From the NCBI GenBank assembly GCA_030042915.1, contig JASHYS010000282.1:1-12055 (forward strand): 12,055 nt of DNA, read 5' to 3'. The position numbers and the translations under genes were made by a program. The first letter of the stretch is position 1; each line of letters starts with the position of its first letter. Below are positions 1 to 7,201 of this stretch, piece after piece. This DNA is from Acidobacteriaceae bacterium. GTDB taxonomy: Bacteria > Acidobacteriota > Terriglobia > Terriglobales > Acidobacteriaceae. The notes under the pieces are model-generated. The model was not told the origin of the DNA. It worked only from the letters and a program-made list of their open reading frames with translations, and searched no databases.

Positions 1-138
1 TCCATGGCGCCATCCCCGAAAGCATTTTACTGCGATGGCTCACGCGGGCCGGCAGCAGAGGGCGCAGCTTTCAGGAAGGCGCGGATAGCCAACTCCCTCT
101 TCGAAAAAATGAAACTGGAAACCCGTTCGTAGCGGTTC

Positions 139-987
139 TTAGCGCGTCAGGTGGAAGGTACGGCTCCAGCGTGTATCGGGGAAGAAGTGCACGACGACGT
201 GCAACAGCCAGGCGAGGCGCGCGCCGAGGCCGGTCTGCTCGAGGTCGGTTTCATTGGCCTTGAACGACCAGTAGTTGAAGAGCGGACGGCCGACGATGTT
301 CTGCCGCGGCACGAAACCCCAGTAGCGCGAGTCCAGACTGTCGTGGCGGTTGTCGCCCATCATGAAAAAGTTGCCCGGCGGGACCACAAGGTTGCCGTCG
401 ACAATATGGTTGGGCGCGTCCACGGCCCAGCTCTCCGTCTCGCCGCCGCTGGGGCACAGTGCCGGCGGAATGGCTGGGAAGTCGTCAAGGTAATCGCGGT
501 CGATGGCGGAGCCGGGATAGTCTGACATATCTTTCGGCTGGGGTTGCGCTACTCCGTTCACGTAGACGATGCCGTCGCTGAGGTGGATGTGATCGCCGGG
601 CACGCCGATGAGGCGCTTGACGAGGAAGAAGTACTGCGGCTTGCCCTCGGCGTCGGGTTCCGGCTCGGGAACGGGTTTGATGAAGACGACGATGTCGCCG
701 CGCCGCGGCTCGCGGTAGCGGATCAGCGGCATCCATTTGGCGGGCGGAGCCAAGGTGATGCGATCGACAACGAGATGATCGCCAACCAGCAGGGTGTTTT
801 CCATCGACCCTGAGGGGATAACGAAGTTCTGCGCGAGAAAGTAGAGAATGTAGAGCCCGATCACCAGGACCGAGCTGATGCTGGCGAGGGCCTCCAGCGG
901 AGTTTCCTCTGCCTTGCCAGAATCGGGGGCTTTCTCTGGACGGATCTCCTCAGGCTCATCGGCGGTGCGCGTGTTTTTCTTCGTCAT
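139..987 (-). CDS. lepB: Signal peptidase I (first of two paralogues by coordinate, last in the operon)
   Basis: Membrane-anchored serine protease (family S26) that removes signal peptides from exported proteins on the outer face of the cytoplasmic membrane. The 282-residue product has a charged N-terminus, one membrane segment at about residues 36-55, then the catalytic box PSGSM with Ser61 and the box LVKRLIGVPGD with the general-base Lys124. The conserved GDNR...DSRYWGFVP box lies at 211-227. A second hydrophobic stretch lies near 256-270. The frame stays open upstream to 1317, but that part runs antisense through the neighbouring lepB, so I chose the ATG at 987, where the sequence begins MTKKN. 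No strong Shine-Dalgarno precedes it. It lies 85 bases after the other lepB and is probably cotranscribed. A roughly 60-residue insertion between the Lys box and the GDNR box is normal for larger Gram-negative enzymes. Family assignment is very secure; substrate division between the two copies is unknown. Confidence 0.95.
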   Translation of the reverse strand: MTKKNTRTADEPEEIRPEKAPDSGKAEETPLEALASISSVLVIGLYILYFLAQNFVIPSGSMENTLLVGDHLVVDRITLAPPAKWMPLIRYREPRRGDIVVFIKPVPEPEPDAEGKPQYFFLVKRLIGVPGDHIHLSDGIVYVNGVAQPQPKDMSDYPGSAIDRDYLDDFPAIPPALCPSGGETESWAVDAPNHIVDGNLVVPPGNFFMMGDNRHDSLDSRYWGFVPRQNIVGRPLFNYWSFKANETDLEQTGLGARLAWLLHVVVHFFPDTRWSRTFHLTR

Positions 988-1051
988 TCGGTCCGTCGCT
1001 CTAGGCTGGATTGAGACAAGGCCGGCTTTCGGCAATGAAATGTAATACGCT

Positions 1052-1069
1052 GCCGGCGTGCACACCAGC
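1052..1069 (-). other. Small hairpin between the two lepB genes
   Basis: Just after the stop of the upstream lepB, the minus strand can form a 7-bp stem (GCTGGTG with CGCCGGC, two pairs being G-U) around the loop TGCA. No T-run follows, so it is not a convincing intrinsic terminator. It could slow polymerase or stabilise an mRNA end between the paralogues. This is a reading of sequence only and may be chance in GC-rich DNA. Confidence 0.25.
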
Positions 1070-1072
1070 CAC

Positions 1073-2005
1073 TCAACGCACAACGCGGAAGATGCGCTGC
1101 CAGCGCGCAAATGCGGCAATCTTGGCGGCCAATTCCCGTTCGAGTCCGAGTCTATCATCCGCGGCCTGCTGCACCTCTGTCTGGCGCGCTTGACGCTCAT
1201 GGGGCAATGTGGGGCTGGCGAGCGAGAAGTAGATGACCAGCGGACGGCCGACGATAGCCTGGCGCGGCACAAATCCCCAGAAACGGGAGTCCCAGCTGTG
1301 ATTGCGGTTGTCGCCAAGAACGAAGTACTCGCCTTGCGGGACCACGAGCTGGCCGTCGTGGGTGAGACTCTGCATCAGCCGCCACCACTCGGGATCGATC
1401 TGCGGATCAGTGTAGACGCTGCCGGGAAAGATATCGCGTGCGGGATTGAACGGCGCCGGCTCAAAGTCCGCATAGGGCTCGTCAAGAGCCACGCCATTGA
1501 CCCAAACCTGGCCGTTGGCGATGCGCAAGCGGTCGCCGGGAATGCCCACCACTCTCTTGATGAGCATGGGTGGATCGGGGTGGTGAAACACCACAATGTC
1601 GCCGCGCTCAACGTTGCGATAGGGCAAGAGCCAACGGCTGAGGCCGCCAACGGGCGAAAACACCTGCTTGTTGAAGAGCAGAAAATCGCCCACCAGCAGA
1701 GTGTGCTCCATGCTCTCGGAGGGGATGAGCACGGGCTGCAGCACAAAGGTGAGAACGAACAGACCCACCACGATGGTTTGCAGCAGCGAGGTAAAGGTAT
1801 GCGAAAACGAGGGCAAATGCTCGCGCAGGTGCGCGAAGCGGCTCTGCAACGAAGGCTGCGCCGGAGCGGCCTGGGTTGGCGCCGCGGCGGTGTCGACCGG
1901 TGTTGTGGGGGCTTGGGTCGGCGCAGCGACGGCTTCGCCCAGCGCGGGAACCGCTTCAGGCGGCGCTGGGGTGGTTTCAACCGGCATTGGAGCGGCTTCA
2001 GTCAT
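1073..2005 (-). CDS. lepB: Signal peptidase I (second paralogue, with Pro/Ala-rich N-terminal extension)
   Basis: Second S26 signal peptidase, 310 residues. Residues 1-52 form a low-complexity Ala/Pro/Thr region, predicted cytoplasmic. A membrane segment follows at about 72-94. The catalytic box is PSESM with Ser98, and the box MLIKRVVGIPGD carries Lys150. The GDNR...DSRFWGFVP box lies at 231-247. The start ATG overlaps the rnc stop as ATGA (2002-2005). A purine-rich GGAAGAGGAAGAG run ends about 10 bases before the ATG, which fits translational coupling to rnc. It differs from the neighbouring copy in box B (SES instead of SGS), in its short insertion and in its extension, so the two are diverged paralogues, not a recent duplication. 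Both proteins end in a similar RW-x-R-x-F-x3-R pattern. Family assignment is secure; the role of the N-terminal extension is unknown. Confidence 0.95.
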   Translation of the reverse strand: MTEAAPMPVETTPAPPEAVPALGEAVAAPTQAPTTPVDTAAAPTQAAPAQPSLQSRFAHLREHLPSFSHTFTSLLQTIVVGLFVLTFVLQPVLIPSESMEHTLLVGDFLLFNKQVFSPVGGLSRWLLPYRNVERGDIVVFHHPDPPMLIKRVVGIPGDRLRIANGQVWVNGVALDEPYADFEPAPFNPARDIFPGSVYTDPQIDPEWWRLMQSLTHDGQLVVPQGEYFVLGDNRNHSWDSRFWGFVPRQAIVGRPLVIYFSLASPTLPHERQARQTEVQQAADDRLGLERELAAKIAAFARWQRIFRVVR

Positions 2006-2901
2006 GGTGCGTGTTGCTCTTCCTCTTCCGGCGTCAAATCTGCGTCAGGGTCCAGGGCCAATCCGCCGGCCGCACCCTGAGCATGCGCCTTCAAACGGAT
2101 GAGCGCGCGGCGCGCGGCATCCTGCTCGGCATGTTTCTTGGTGCGCCCCATACCGCGCGCTAAAGGCTCACCGGGATGCGAGGGTTCGCCCTTGAGGCGG
2201 ACTTCAACGAGGAAGCGCTTGCTGTGATCGGGACCGCTCTCGCTCTTGACGCGGTAAACCGGTGCGCCGGCGCGGGCGGCCTGCAGCTGTTCCTGCAGCG
2301 CCGACTTGTAGTTGCCCAAAGCCGCGCCGGAACGCAGTTCCAGCGCCAGCTTTTCCGCGGCCTCGCCCATCACGCGGCGGCCGACAAAGGCCCGAACCGG
2401 GCTCAGGCCGCCATCGAGAAACAGCGCTCCGGTGACAGCTTCCATGGCATTGGACAGAACTGTGCTCTTGCGGCGCAGGCCGCTGCGCTCCTCACCTCGG
2501 CTCAGGCGTATATGCTTGCCGAGGTCGATTTCTTGAGCGACCTGCGCCATGTGCTGGCGGCTGACCAGCCCGGAACGCACGCGCGTCAATTCGCCTTCGT
2601 GCCATTCAGGATGCGCGGCAAAAAGCGCTTCGGCCACCACAAGGCTGAGTACGGCGTCGCCCAGAAACTCCAGGCGCTCGTTATCGCCAACGGCCGCAGC
2701 CTCGACGCTGCCGGTCTCCTGAGCAAGTTCGTGGGCCAGAGAGCGATGCGTGAGCGCGCGCACCAGCAACTCGCGATGGACAAACTCGTGCCCCAGTTCG
2801 ATTTCAAGTTCTCTCAGATCGGTTTCCACGTGCGCTCCGCCTAAGGCCGGTGTTTCTTCAATCTTCAAATTAGAATCTACCTTCTCCATCAGCCTATTCA
2901 T
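2002..2901 (-). CDS. rnc: Ribonuclease III
   Basis: Double-strand-specific endoribonuclease that processes rRNA precursors and structured mRNAs in the cytoplasm, acting as a dimer. The 299-residue product has an RNase III domain at about residues 30-190, with the signature ERLEFLGDAVL at 75-85 supplying Glu78 and Asp82. The second metal-ligand region SNAMEA puts Glu154 in place, but Asn151 sits where Asp is usual. A double-stranded RNA-binding domain covers about 196-272, with GPDHSKRFLVEV and GRTKKHAEQDAARRAL. An acidic tail follows. At 299 residues it is longer than the roughly 226 of the E. coli enzyme because of N- and C-terminal extensions. The ATG at 2901 is preceded by GGGAAGGG at a slightly long distance; ATG at residue 5 is an alternative without Shine-Dalgarno. 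The 3' end overlaps lepB by 4 bases. Confidence 0.96.
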   Translation of the reverse strand: MNRLMEKVDSNLKIEETPALGGAHVETDLRELEIELGHEFVHRELLVRALTHRSLAHELAQETGSVEAAAVGDNERLEFLGDAVLSLVVAEALFAAHPEWHEGELTRVRSGLVSRQHMAQVAQEIDLGKHIRLSRGEERSGLRRKSTVLSNAMEAVTGALFLDGGLSPVRAFVGRRVMGEAAEKLALELRSGAALGNYKSALQEQLQAARAGAPVYRVKSESGPDHSKRFLVEVRLKGEPSHPGEPLARGMGRTKKHAEQDAARRALIRLKAHAQGAAGGLALDPDADLTPEEEEQHAP

Positions 2902-2922
2902 TCAGAGGTGAACCCTTCCCAT

Positions 2923-2942
2923 TTGGGTCATTCGGGACCCAA
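2923..2942 (-). other. Perfect 7-bp stem-loop in the rnc leader
   Basis: The arms TTGGGTC and GACCCAA enclose a 6-base loop in the gap between the secreted-protein gene and rnc, about 20 bases before the rnc start. On the minus strand the stem is followed by ATGGGAAGGG, not by a T-run, so it is not a standard terminator. It sits where a leader structure could affect rnc translation or mRNA stability. Autoregulation of rnc by cleavage of its own leader is established in E. coli, but that structure is longer. Applying the idea here is inference. Confidence 0.35.
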
Positions 2943-3095
2943 GCGAGACTGTGCCCGGATAGGAAGCGGGATCTGAGGATAAAGCCGGCACTCCTTCTAT
3001 TTTGACGGATGAGAGGCTCGCACCGCTCACCGGGAACCGGATCGATCAACCGTCTTGCCTATCAGCTATCTTTCGCCGTTGCAGAGACCTGGGGG

Positions 3096-4910
3096 TCATT
3101 GCGGCTTGGCTGCACCATTCTGCGCGGGCGGCCCGGGCTTGGTGGCTGCAGCGCCGGGCACATCCTCATCGGCATCTTCGTCGCAGCCGTGGCCTTTTAC
3201 GGCGTAGGCCGTTTTCACTCCTCGCTCGGCCGCAAGGCGAGTGTCGAGCTGGCCGTCGCGCTCCGCCAGCGCCTCTTTATATTCTGCCAGCGCTTCGTCC
3301 CGCTTGCATTCCAGGTCGAGCACGCGGCCCAGGTAAATATGCGACCACGCCAGCAAGCGCTGGCTTTTGCTGGTGGCCAGCGTCTTTTGAAACTGGGCGA
3401 CGGCATCGTCGATGGTTCTATCGGCTTCATCTTCCGATTCGCCGGGATGAACACTCATCAGATCGGCGCGGGCAAGGATGAAATGGGCGCGAGCGGCATC
3501 GGCGACCGAGGCCACCGTATCGCTTTCTGAAGCGAGCACCTTTTGCGCCATAGCGCTTGCCCCGGCAACGTCGCCCGCGGCCAGCTTGGCCTCAGCCAGG
3601 TCGAGCCCGGTGAGTTGGCGCGGCTTGCTGCGCTGCAAGACGTCCTCGTCCGCCTCCTTGTCGAATTCGGTTTCGCGGGCGCGATGCACCTGCTGTTCTA
3701 CGTCCATGCCATACACCATTTCGCCGATGGTGTCTTTGAGGCTGGCCGGATCCTTCTCAAACAGCAGCAGCTGCTGGTAGAAGTATTGCGTGAGCACGTA
3801 GCCCTGGCGCATGTCGTGCTGGACCGTGGCCACCTTCACGGCGTCGACCTTCTGCTGGTAGAGCTCGCGCTGATGCTCGTAGACGGGCAACTGCGAGCGG
3901 TCGACCCCAGCGGGGATCTTGTACTCGGGAATGCCGGTATCCATGGTGCGCGCTTCGATGGCCTTGATGAGGCACTCGATAGTCAAAGCCACGGTGTCGG
4001 AGCGCAGGCGGAACTCAAGAGGCGCGTCGCGAATCTCCTTGAGGATGGGCTCTTCGCGGTCAATGGCGTTGGAGCGCGCATAGAGAAGCGGATCGATCAT
4101 GTAGTGCAGATAGGTGTGGCGCACGTCGGCCATGGGAATCTTGCCGTTTACGGGCGAAATCACGACCACGTAGTCGGTGCCGTAGATGCGCGCGTTGACC
4201 ATGCTGGGCGAAAGCTGCGGCTCAATGACCACGATGAAGCGGCGGCCGTCGTAAGTGGCCGCGGGCATTTTGAGATAGAGGTCGGTGGCCACGATCATCT
4301 GCGAGAGGGGATCGTGCAGGGTGTCAATCTCCTGGTCGTAAGTGTGGTGCGTGGTGAGCCAGACGCCGTGCAAGTCAGTAGCGGCGACAAAGGCGCGCAG
4401 GATGGGCAGGATCTCCACCACCTGGGTGGAGTCAGGCGGCATCTGGGTGAGGTCGGCGGTGAGCTCGAGTTCGGGCGGATTGGTGAGGTAGAGCGAGAGC
4501 GAGATGTATTGGGCGATGTCGCGTTCTGAGCCGGTCATGCGGTGCTGGGCGATGTAGAGGCAGAGGGCGTCGCGTTTGGAACGGGCTTCCTCGCTTTTGG
4601 CGAAGGCCTGATTCATCTGGTCGCGGATGTATTTGCGCACCGGAGCGCTGTCTTCGAGGCCCTCGTCGTAGCCGCAGGCATTGAGCGCAGCAGCCATGAC
4701 GAAAACGGGCTCTGCGCTGATGAGCGAAACGGTAGGTCCGGCAGGATCGATGAGGGTGGGCGCTTTTTCCTGCACGAAGGCGGGGCCGTTGGATGAGCTT
4801 TGGCTGGAAGAAGCGGACTGGCCCTGGGACGAAGCCGATGCAAGGTCGGCAAAAACGAAGAAAAGCGCTGCAAGAACGAAAAGTGACGAACGAAATGGAT
4901 ACGCCCTCAT
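3096..4910 (-). CDS. Secreted TPR-like protein with degenerate metallopeptidase-like motif
   Basis: I cannot name this protein. Its 604 residues begin with a clear signal peptide (MRAYPFR, a hydrophobic core at 9-21, likely cleavage after ASA at about residue 26). A Ser/Gln-rich linker follows, then a globular region at about 60-330. That region contains VRHTYLHYMIDPL, with His265 and His269 spaced as in HEXXH zinc peptidases but Thr266 in place of the catalytic Glu. IECLIKAIEAR at 311-321 could supply a third metal-ligand Glu. The remainder is mostly helical: 435-565 (AEAKLAAGDVAGA...; LLAWSHIYLGRVLDLECKRDEALAEYKEAL) reads as two or three TPR-like repeats. The tail is Pro/Ala-rich. The ATG at 4910 is chosen because GAGGCAGGG lies just upstream; the in-frame TTG at 4928 falls inside that ribosome site. 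It heads the run into rnc and two lepB genes, 194 bases before rnc. Function unknown; export is well supported. Confidence 0.85.
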   Translation of the reverse strand: MRAYPFRSSLFVLAALFFVFADLASASSQGQSASSSQSSSNGPAFVQEKAPTLIDPAGPTVSLISAEPVFVMAAALNACGYDEGLEDSAPVRKYIRDQMNQAFAKSEEARSKRDALCLYIAQHRMTGSERDIAQYISLSLYLTNPPELELTADLTQMPPDSTQVVEILPILRAFVAATDLHGVWLTTHHTYDQEIDTLHDPLSQMIVATDLYLKMPAATYDGRRFIVVIEPQLSPSMVNARIYGTDYVVVISPVNGKIPMADVRHTYLHYMIDPLLYARSNAIDREEPILKEIRDAPLEFRLRSDTVALTIECLIKAIEARTMDTGIPEYKIPAGVDRSQLPVYEHQRELYQQKVDAVKVATVQHDMRQGYVLTQYFYQQLLLFEKDPASLKDTIGEMVYGMDVEQQVHRARETEFDKEADEDVLQRSKPRQLTGLDLAEAKLAAGDVAGASAMAQKVLASESDTVASVADAARAHFILARADLMSVHPGESEDEADRTIDDAVAQFQKTLATSKSQRLLAWSHIYLGRVLDLECKRDEALAEYKEALAERDGQLDTRLAAERGVKTAYAVKGHGCDEDADEDVPGAAATKPGPPAQNGAAKPQ

Positions 4911-4917
4911 GCGAAAG

Positions 4918-4926
4918 CCCTGCCTC
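4918..4926 (-). promoter_or_regulatory. Ribosome binding site that sets the start of the secreted protein
   Basis: On the minus strand GAGGCAGGG ends 7 bases before the ATG at 4910. Its first bases overlap an in-frame TTG codon at 4928-4926, so starting at TTG would consume its own binding site. This favours the ATG. Confidence 0.6.
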
Positions 4927-4928
4927 AA

Positions 4929-4957
4929 AGTTTATTTAGACGCGGAACGGGGGTCAA
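4929..4957 (-). promoter_or_regulatory. Candidate sigma-70-type promoter for the secreted-protein/rnc/lepB run
   Basis: Reading the minus strand, TTGACC (4957-4952; 5 of 6 to TTGACA) is separated by exactly 17 bases from TAAACT (4934-4929; 4 of 6 to TATAAT). Transcription would start near 4922, giving a very short leader that includes the AGGG of the ribosome site. It is the best promoter-like match I found in the divergent region. Confidence 0.42.
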
Positions 4958-5053
4958 ACGTCAGCGGGGGCCGGTGGGGCGCGCGATTCTACAGCAAAAC
5001 CGGGGCGCCGAGTCCTGGGATGCGCCCGCGTTTGTTTTGCGATATTGGCGAGG

Positions 5054-5081
5054 TTGATGCCGTTGATGAACGTGGTACGGT
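5054..5081 (+). promoter_or_regulatory. Weak candidate promoter for xerD-xerC
   Basis: TTGATG (5054-5059) and TACGGT (5076-5081) are 16 bases apart. A TG at 5073-5074 gives an extended -10. Transcription would begin near 5088, about 34 bases before the proposed GTG start. The -10 match is poor, so this is only a candidate. Confidence 0.25.
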
Positions 5082-5121
5082 AATCTGTCGCTCGCAACTT
5101 TCCCGCGCCCATAATCAGCAT

Positions 5122-6132
5122 GTGGATAGGAAAAACAATCTTGCTCTTATAAAGGATTATGCAGATTACTTACGAGTGGAAAAAGGGCTGAGGCCGCTGA
5201 CCTGCGAGGCCTATCTCAGCGATCTGCACATCTTTGCCGAGTTTCTTGAGGGCCGCGACGGGCTGCTGCTGACGGCTGGGGAAGGCGATGTTTCCGCGCT
5301 GCTGGAGCACCTGCGCAATCACGGCATCGAATCGCGATCGGCGGCGCGCAAGCTGAGCTGCCTGCGCGGCTTTTACAAGTGGCTCCTGCTCGATGGCCGC
5401 ATCCGCCACGATCCGACGGTGAACATCGAGTCGCCCAAGGCGTGGAAGGTCCTGCCCAAGTCGCTGGCGGAGGCGGAGGTGACCGAAATGCTGGAGCGGG
5501 CGACGCTGGCGGCCTCGCATCCGCAGGCCAAGGCCACCGCGCTGCGGGACCGCGCCATTCTCGAGCTGCTTTACGCCGGCGGGCTGCGCGTGTCGGAGGT
5601 GACTGCGCTCAACGTGAGCGATCTGGCGCTCGATGCGGGGCGCGTGCAGGTACGCGGCAAGGGCGACAAGGAGCGCATCGTGCCGCTGGGACGCTCCGCG
5701 CTGCGGGCGCTGGAACAATATTTGCGCGAAGGACGGCCGCACCTGGAGCGCATCAGCTCGACGCGCAGGACTCGGAGCGGGCTGAATGGCGGCGCGCGCC
5801 TGTTTCTCTCGCTGCGTGGCATGCCGCTTACCAGGCAATGGCTGTGGCGGCTGGTGAAGATGTCGAACCGTTCCACGAGCCCACATGGGCTGCGCCACAG
5901 TTGCGCCACGCACATGGTGGAACACGGCGCCGACCTGCGCAGTGTGCAGATGATGCTGGGTCACGCGGACATTTCGACCACACAGGTGTACACGCACCTG
6001 GCGCTGGGCCGGCTCAAGGCAGTGCACCGCAAGCATCATCCGCGGGCGACGAGGCGCGGCGCAGCGCAGGCGTCCGACGGCTCTGCGCCACAGCCCTCCG
6101 GGCACAAATCCCAGGGCGAGGATCGGCCATGA
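5122..6132 (+). CDS. xerD: Tyrosine recombinase, XerD type
   Basis: Site-specific recombinase that, with XerC, resolves chromosome dimers at the dif site under FtsK control. The 336-residue product has an N-terminal SAM-like core-binding domain (about 5-95, [18 protein letters not shown]) and a catalytic domain (about 110-305). All six catalytic positions are visible: Arg156, Lys180, His255, Arg258, His281 and the nucleophile Tyr290. The C-terminal stretch [23 protein letters not shown], followed by the ending HHPRA, matches the XerD pattern better than XerC. About 27 extra hydrophilic residues follow. The frame is open far upstream, antisense to the secreted-protein gene. GTG at 5122 gives the usual XerD N-terminus and is the only start codon in frame between 5032 and 5176, but no clear Shine-Dalgarno precedes it. 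The stop overlaps the xerC start as ATGA. Recombinase identity is near certain, the XerD label likely, the exact start less so. Confidence 0.92.
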   Translation: MDRKNNLALIKDYADYLRVEKGLRPLTCEAYLSDLHIFAEFLEGRDGLLLTAGEGDVSALLEHLRNHGIESRSAARKLSCLRGFYKWLLLDGRIRHDPTVNIESPKAWKVLPKSLAEAEVTEMLERATLAASHPQAKATALRDRAILELLYAGGLRVSEVTALNVSDLALDAGRVQVRGKGDKERIVPLGRSALRALEQYLREGRPHLERISSTRRTRSGLNGGARLFLSLRGMPLTRQWLWRLVKMSNRSTSPHGLRHSCATHMVEHGADLRSVQMMLGHADISTTQVYTHLALGRLKAVHRKHHPRATRRGAAQASDGSAPQPSGHKSQGEDRP

Positions 6133-7094
6133 GCAGCACGGCTGCGAAACCCTCATCCGCGGCAGGCGAGCTTGTGGAGGCCTACCTGGGCGTGCTGGCG
6201 AACGAGCGCGGCGCCTCAGCGCACACGCTGCGCGCCTACCGGCGCGAGCTGCGCAGCTTTGCGGCGTGGCTGGCCGGGCATGGAAAAGGGCGCGTCGATC
6301 GCATCGAGCACACGCACATTCGCGCTTACCTGGGCACGCTCTACGAGCGAGGTCTGTCGAAGGCCTCGGCCGCACGAGCGCTGGCAGCCATCCGCAGCTG
6401 GTTCAAGTGGCTGGCACGCGCGGGGCACGTGGAGCAAAATGCCGCTTCGCTCGTCTCCACGCCGCGCCTGCCCAAGCATCTGCCGCGCGTGCCGTCGATT
6501 GAGCAGATGAACCGCGTGGTGGACTCGGTGGGCGACGATGCCGCGAGCTGGCCGGCGCGCGATCGCGCCATCCTGGAGATGCTGTACGGCTGCGGCATAC
6601 GCAACGCCGAACTCACCGCGCTCAACCTCGACGATATTCACTGGGCGAATGACGCTATCCTGGTGCGTGGAAAAGGCCAGAAGCAACGTTACGTTCCCCT
6701 CGGCGACGCGGCCGCCGAGTCGCTGCGCGCGTACCTGGCCGAGCGCGAGACGCGGCTGACTGCCGGGCCCGGGGAAAAGTCCGCCGCCACGCCTGCGTTG
6801 TTCGTGAATCTGCAGTTGCGCGGCCTGGCCGAGGGCGGGCAGGCGCGCCTGACCACACGCAGCGTGGGCCGCATCGTGAAGCGCATCGCCATGCTGCGCG
6901 GGCTTCCTTGCGACGTTCATCCACACACGCTGCGCCACGCCTTCGGCACGCACCTGCTGGAAGAGGGCGCCGATCTGCGCGCCATCCAGGAGTTGCTCGG
7001 TCACGAGCGCCTTTCGACCACGCAGCGCTACACGCAGCTCACCACTGCGCAATTGACCGAGGTCTATGACCGCACGCATCCGCGGGCGAAGTAG
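6129..7094 (+). CDS. xerC: Tyrosine recombinase, XerC type
   Basis: Partner recombinase to XerD in dimer resolution. The 321-residue product has the N-terminal core-binding domain at about 12-110 ([20 protein letters not shown]) and a catalytic domain with Arg158, Lys182, His266, Arg269, His292 and Tyr301 all present. The ending [10 protein letters not shown] is the typical XerC C-terminus. The ATG at 6129 has GAGGA at 6118-6122, 6 bases upstream, and overlaps the xerD stop by 4 bases, which suggests coupled translation. The frame continues open upstream to 5379, but that part lies inside xerD in another frame and is a shadow. In E. coli and many other bacteria xerC and xerD are at separate loci, so an overlapping pair is notable. 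An integron or phage integrase is unlikely, because the protein is of standard Xer length and no attachment site or mobile gene is nearby. Confidence 0.93.
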   Translation: MSSTAAKPSSAAGELVEAYLGVLANERGASAHTLRAYRRELRSFAAWLAGHGKGRVDRIEHTHIRAYLGTLYERGLSKASAARALAAIRSWFKWLARAGHVEQNAASLVSTPRLPKHLPRVPSIEQMNRVVDSVGDDAASWPARDRAILEMLYGCGIRNAELTALNLDDIHWANDAILVRGKGQKQRYVPLGDAAAESLRAYLAERETRLTAGPGEKSAATPALFVNLQLRGLAEGGQARLTTRSVGRIVKRIAMLRGLPCDVHPHTLRHAFGTHLLEEGADLRAIQELLGHERLSTTQRYTQLTTAQLTEVYDRTHPRAK

Positions 7095-7140
7095 TGCCGG
7101 CTGCCAAGACCGTCGTGACGAAGAACCGTCCCCTATCCGA

Positions 7141-7169
7141 TTCGTGCCCAAATGCCATATCGTGATAAT
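7141..7169 (+). promoter_or_regulatory. Weak candidate promoter for the MFS transporter
   Basis: GATAAT (7164-7169; 5 of 6 to TATAAT) lies 17 bases after TTCGTG (7141-7146), a poor -35. It would start transcription near 7176, just ahead of the ribosome site at 7189. The whole 107-base gap after xerC has no terminator that I can see. Confidence 0.3.
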
Positions 7170-7188
7170 CGCCCGAACAAATCCGGCC

Positions 7189-7194
7189 GGAGGA
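7189..7194 (+). promoter_or_regulatory. Strong ribosome binding site that sets a TTG start
   Basis: GGAGGA lies 7 bases before TTG at 7202. No in-frame ATG or GTG lies between this site and the first membrane segment until the Met at residue 24, which is already inside that segment. The TTG start is therefore well supported. Confidence 0.75.
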
Positions 7195-7201
7195 CGACGC
7201 A

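Noticed and set aside
1..132. Plus-strand frame open from the left edge for 43 codons, ending TAG at 130-132
   Set aside because: It could be the 3' end of a gene converging on lepB, but at least one other plus-strand frame is also open here and the peptide is not recognisable. No claim can be made from 132 bases.
988..1317. Upstream extension of the lepB frame from 987 to 1317
   Set aside because: The extra 110 residues lie antisense-like inside the other lepB in another frame and lack S26 similarity; a normal signal peptidase N-terminus begins at 987.
1058..2080. Long plus-strand frame of 340 codons opposite lepB and rnc
   Set aside because: It is antisense to well-supported genes, has no family resemblance and no ribosome site; GC-rich codon use opens such frames. 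The same applies to 3543-4529 (+), 5170-6375 (-), 6216-7202 (-) and 9850-10776 (-).
2902..2988. Possible 29-codon leader peptide from GTG 2988 ending TGA directly before the rnc ATG
   Set aside because: The only GGAG overlaps the GTG itself, leaving no spacing. Codon content is unremarkable, and it stops without overlapping rnc.
5103..5130. dif-like and DnaA-box-like sequence just before xerD (CGCCCATAAT, TGTGGATAG)
   Set aside because: The left half resembles a XerC half-site, but the right half matches the dif consensus at few positions. A single DnaA-like box with one mismatch is expected by chance.
5122..7094. Tandem tyrosine recombinases as a mobile element or recombinase trio
   Set aside because: The lengths, termini and full Xer signatures fit housekeeping XerD/XerC. 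There is no third recombinase, attachment site, cargo or boundary repeat.
7095..7201. Terminator or small RNA between xerC and the MFS gene
   Set aside because: No stable stem followed by a T-run is visible; only a promoter-like -10 and the ribosome site can be supported.
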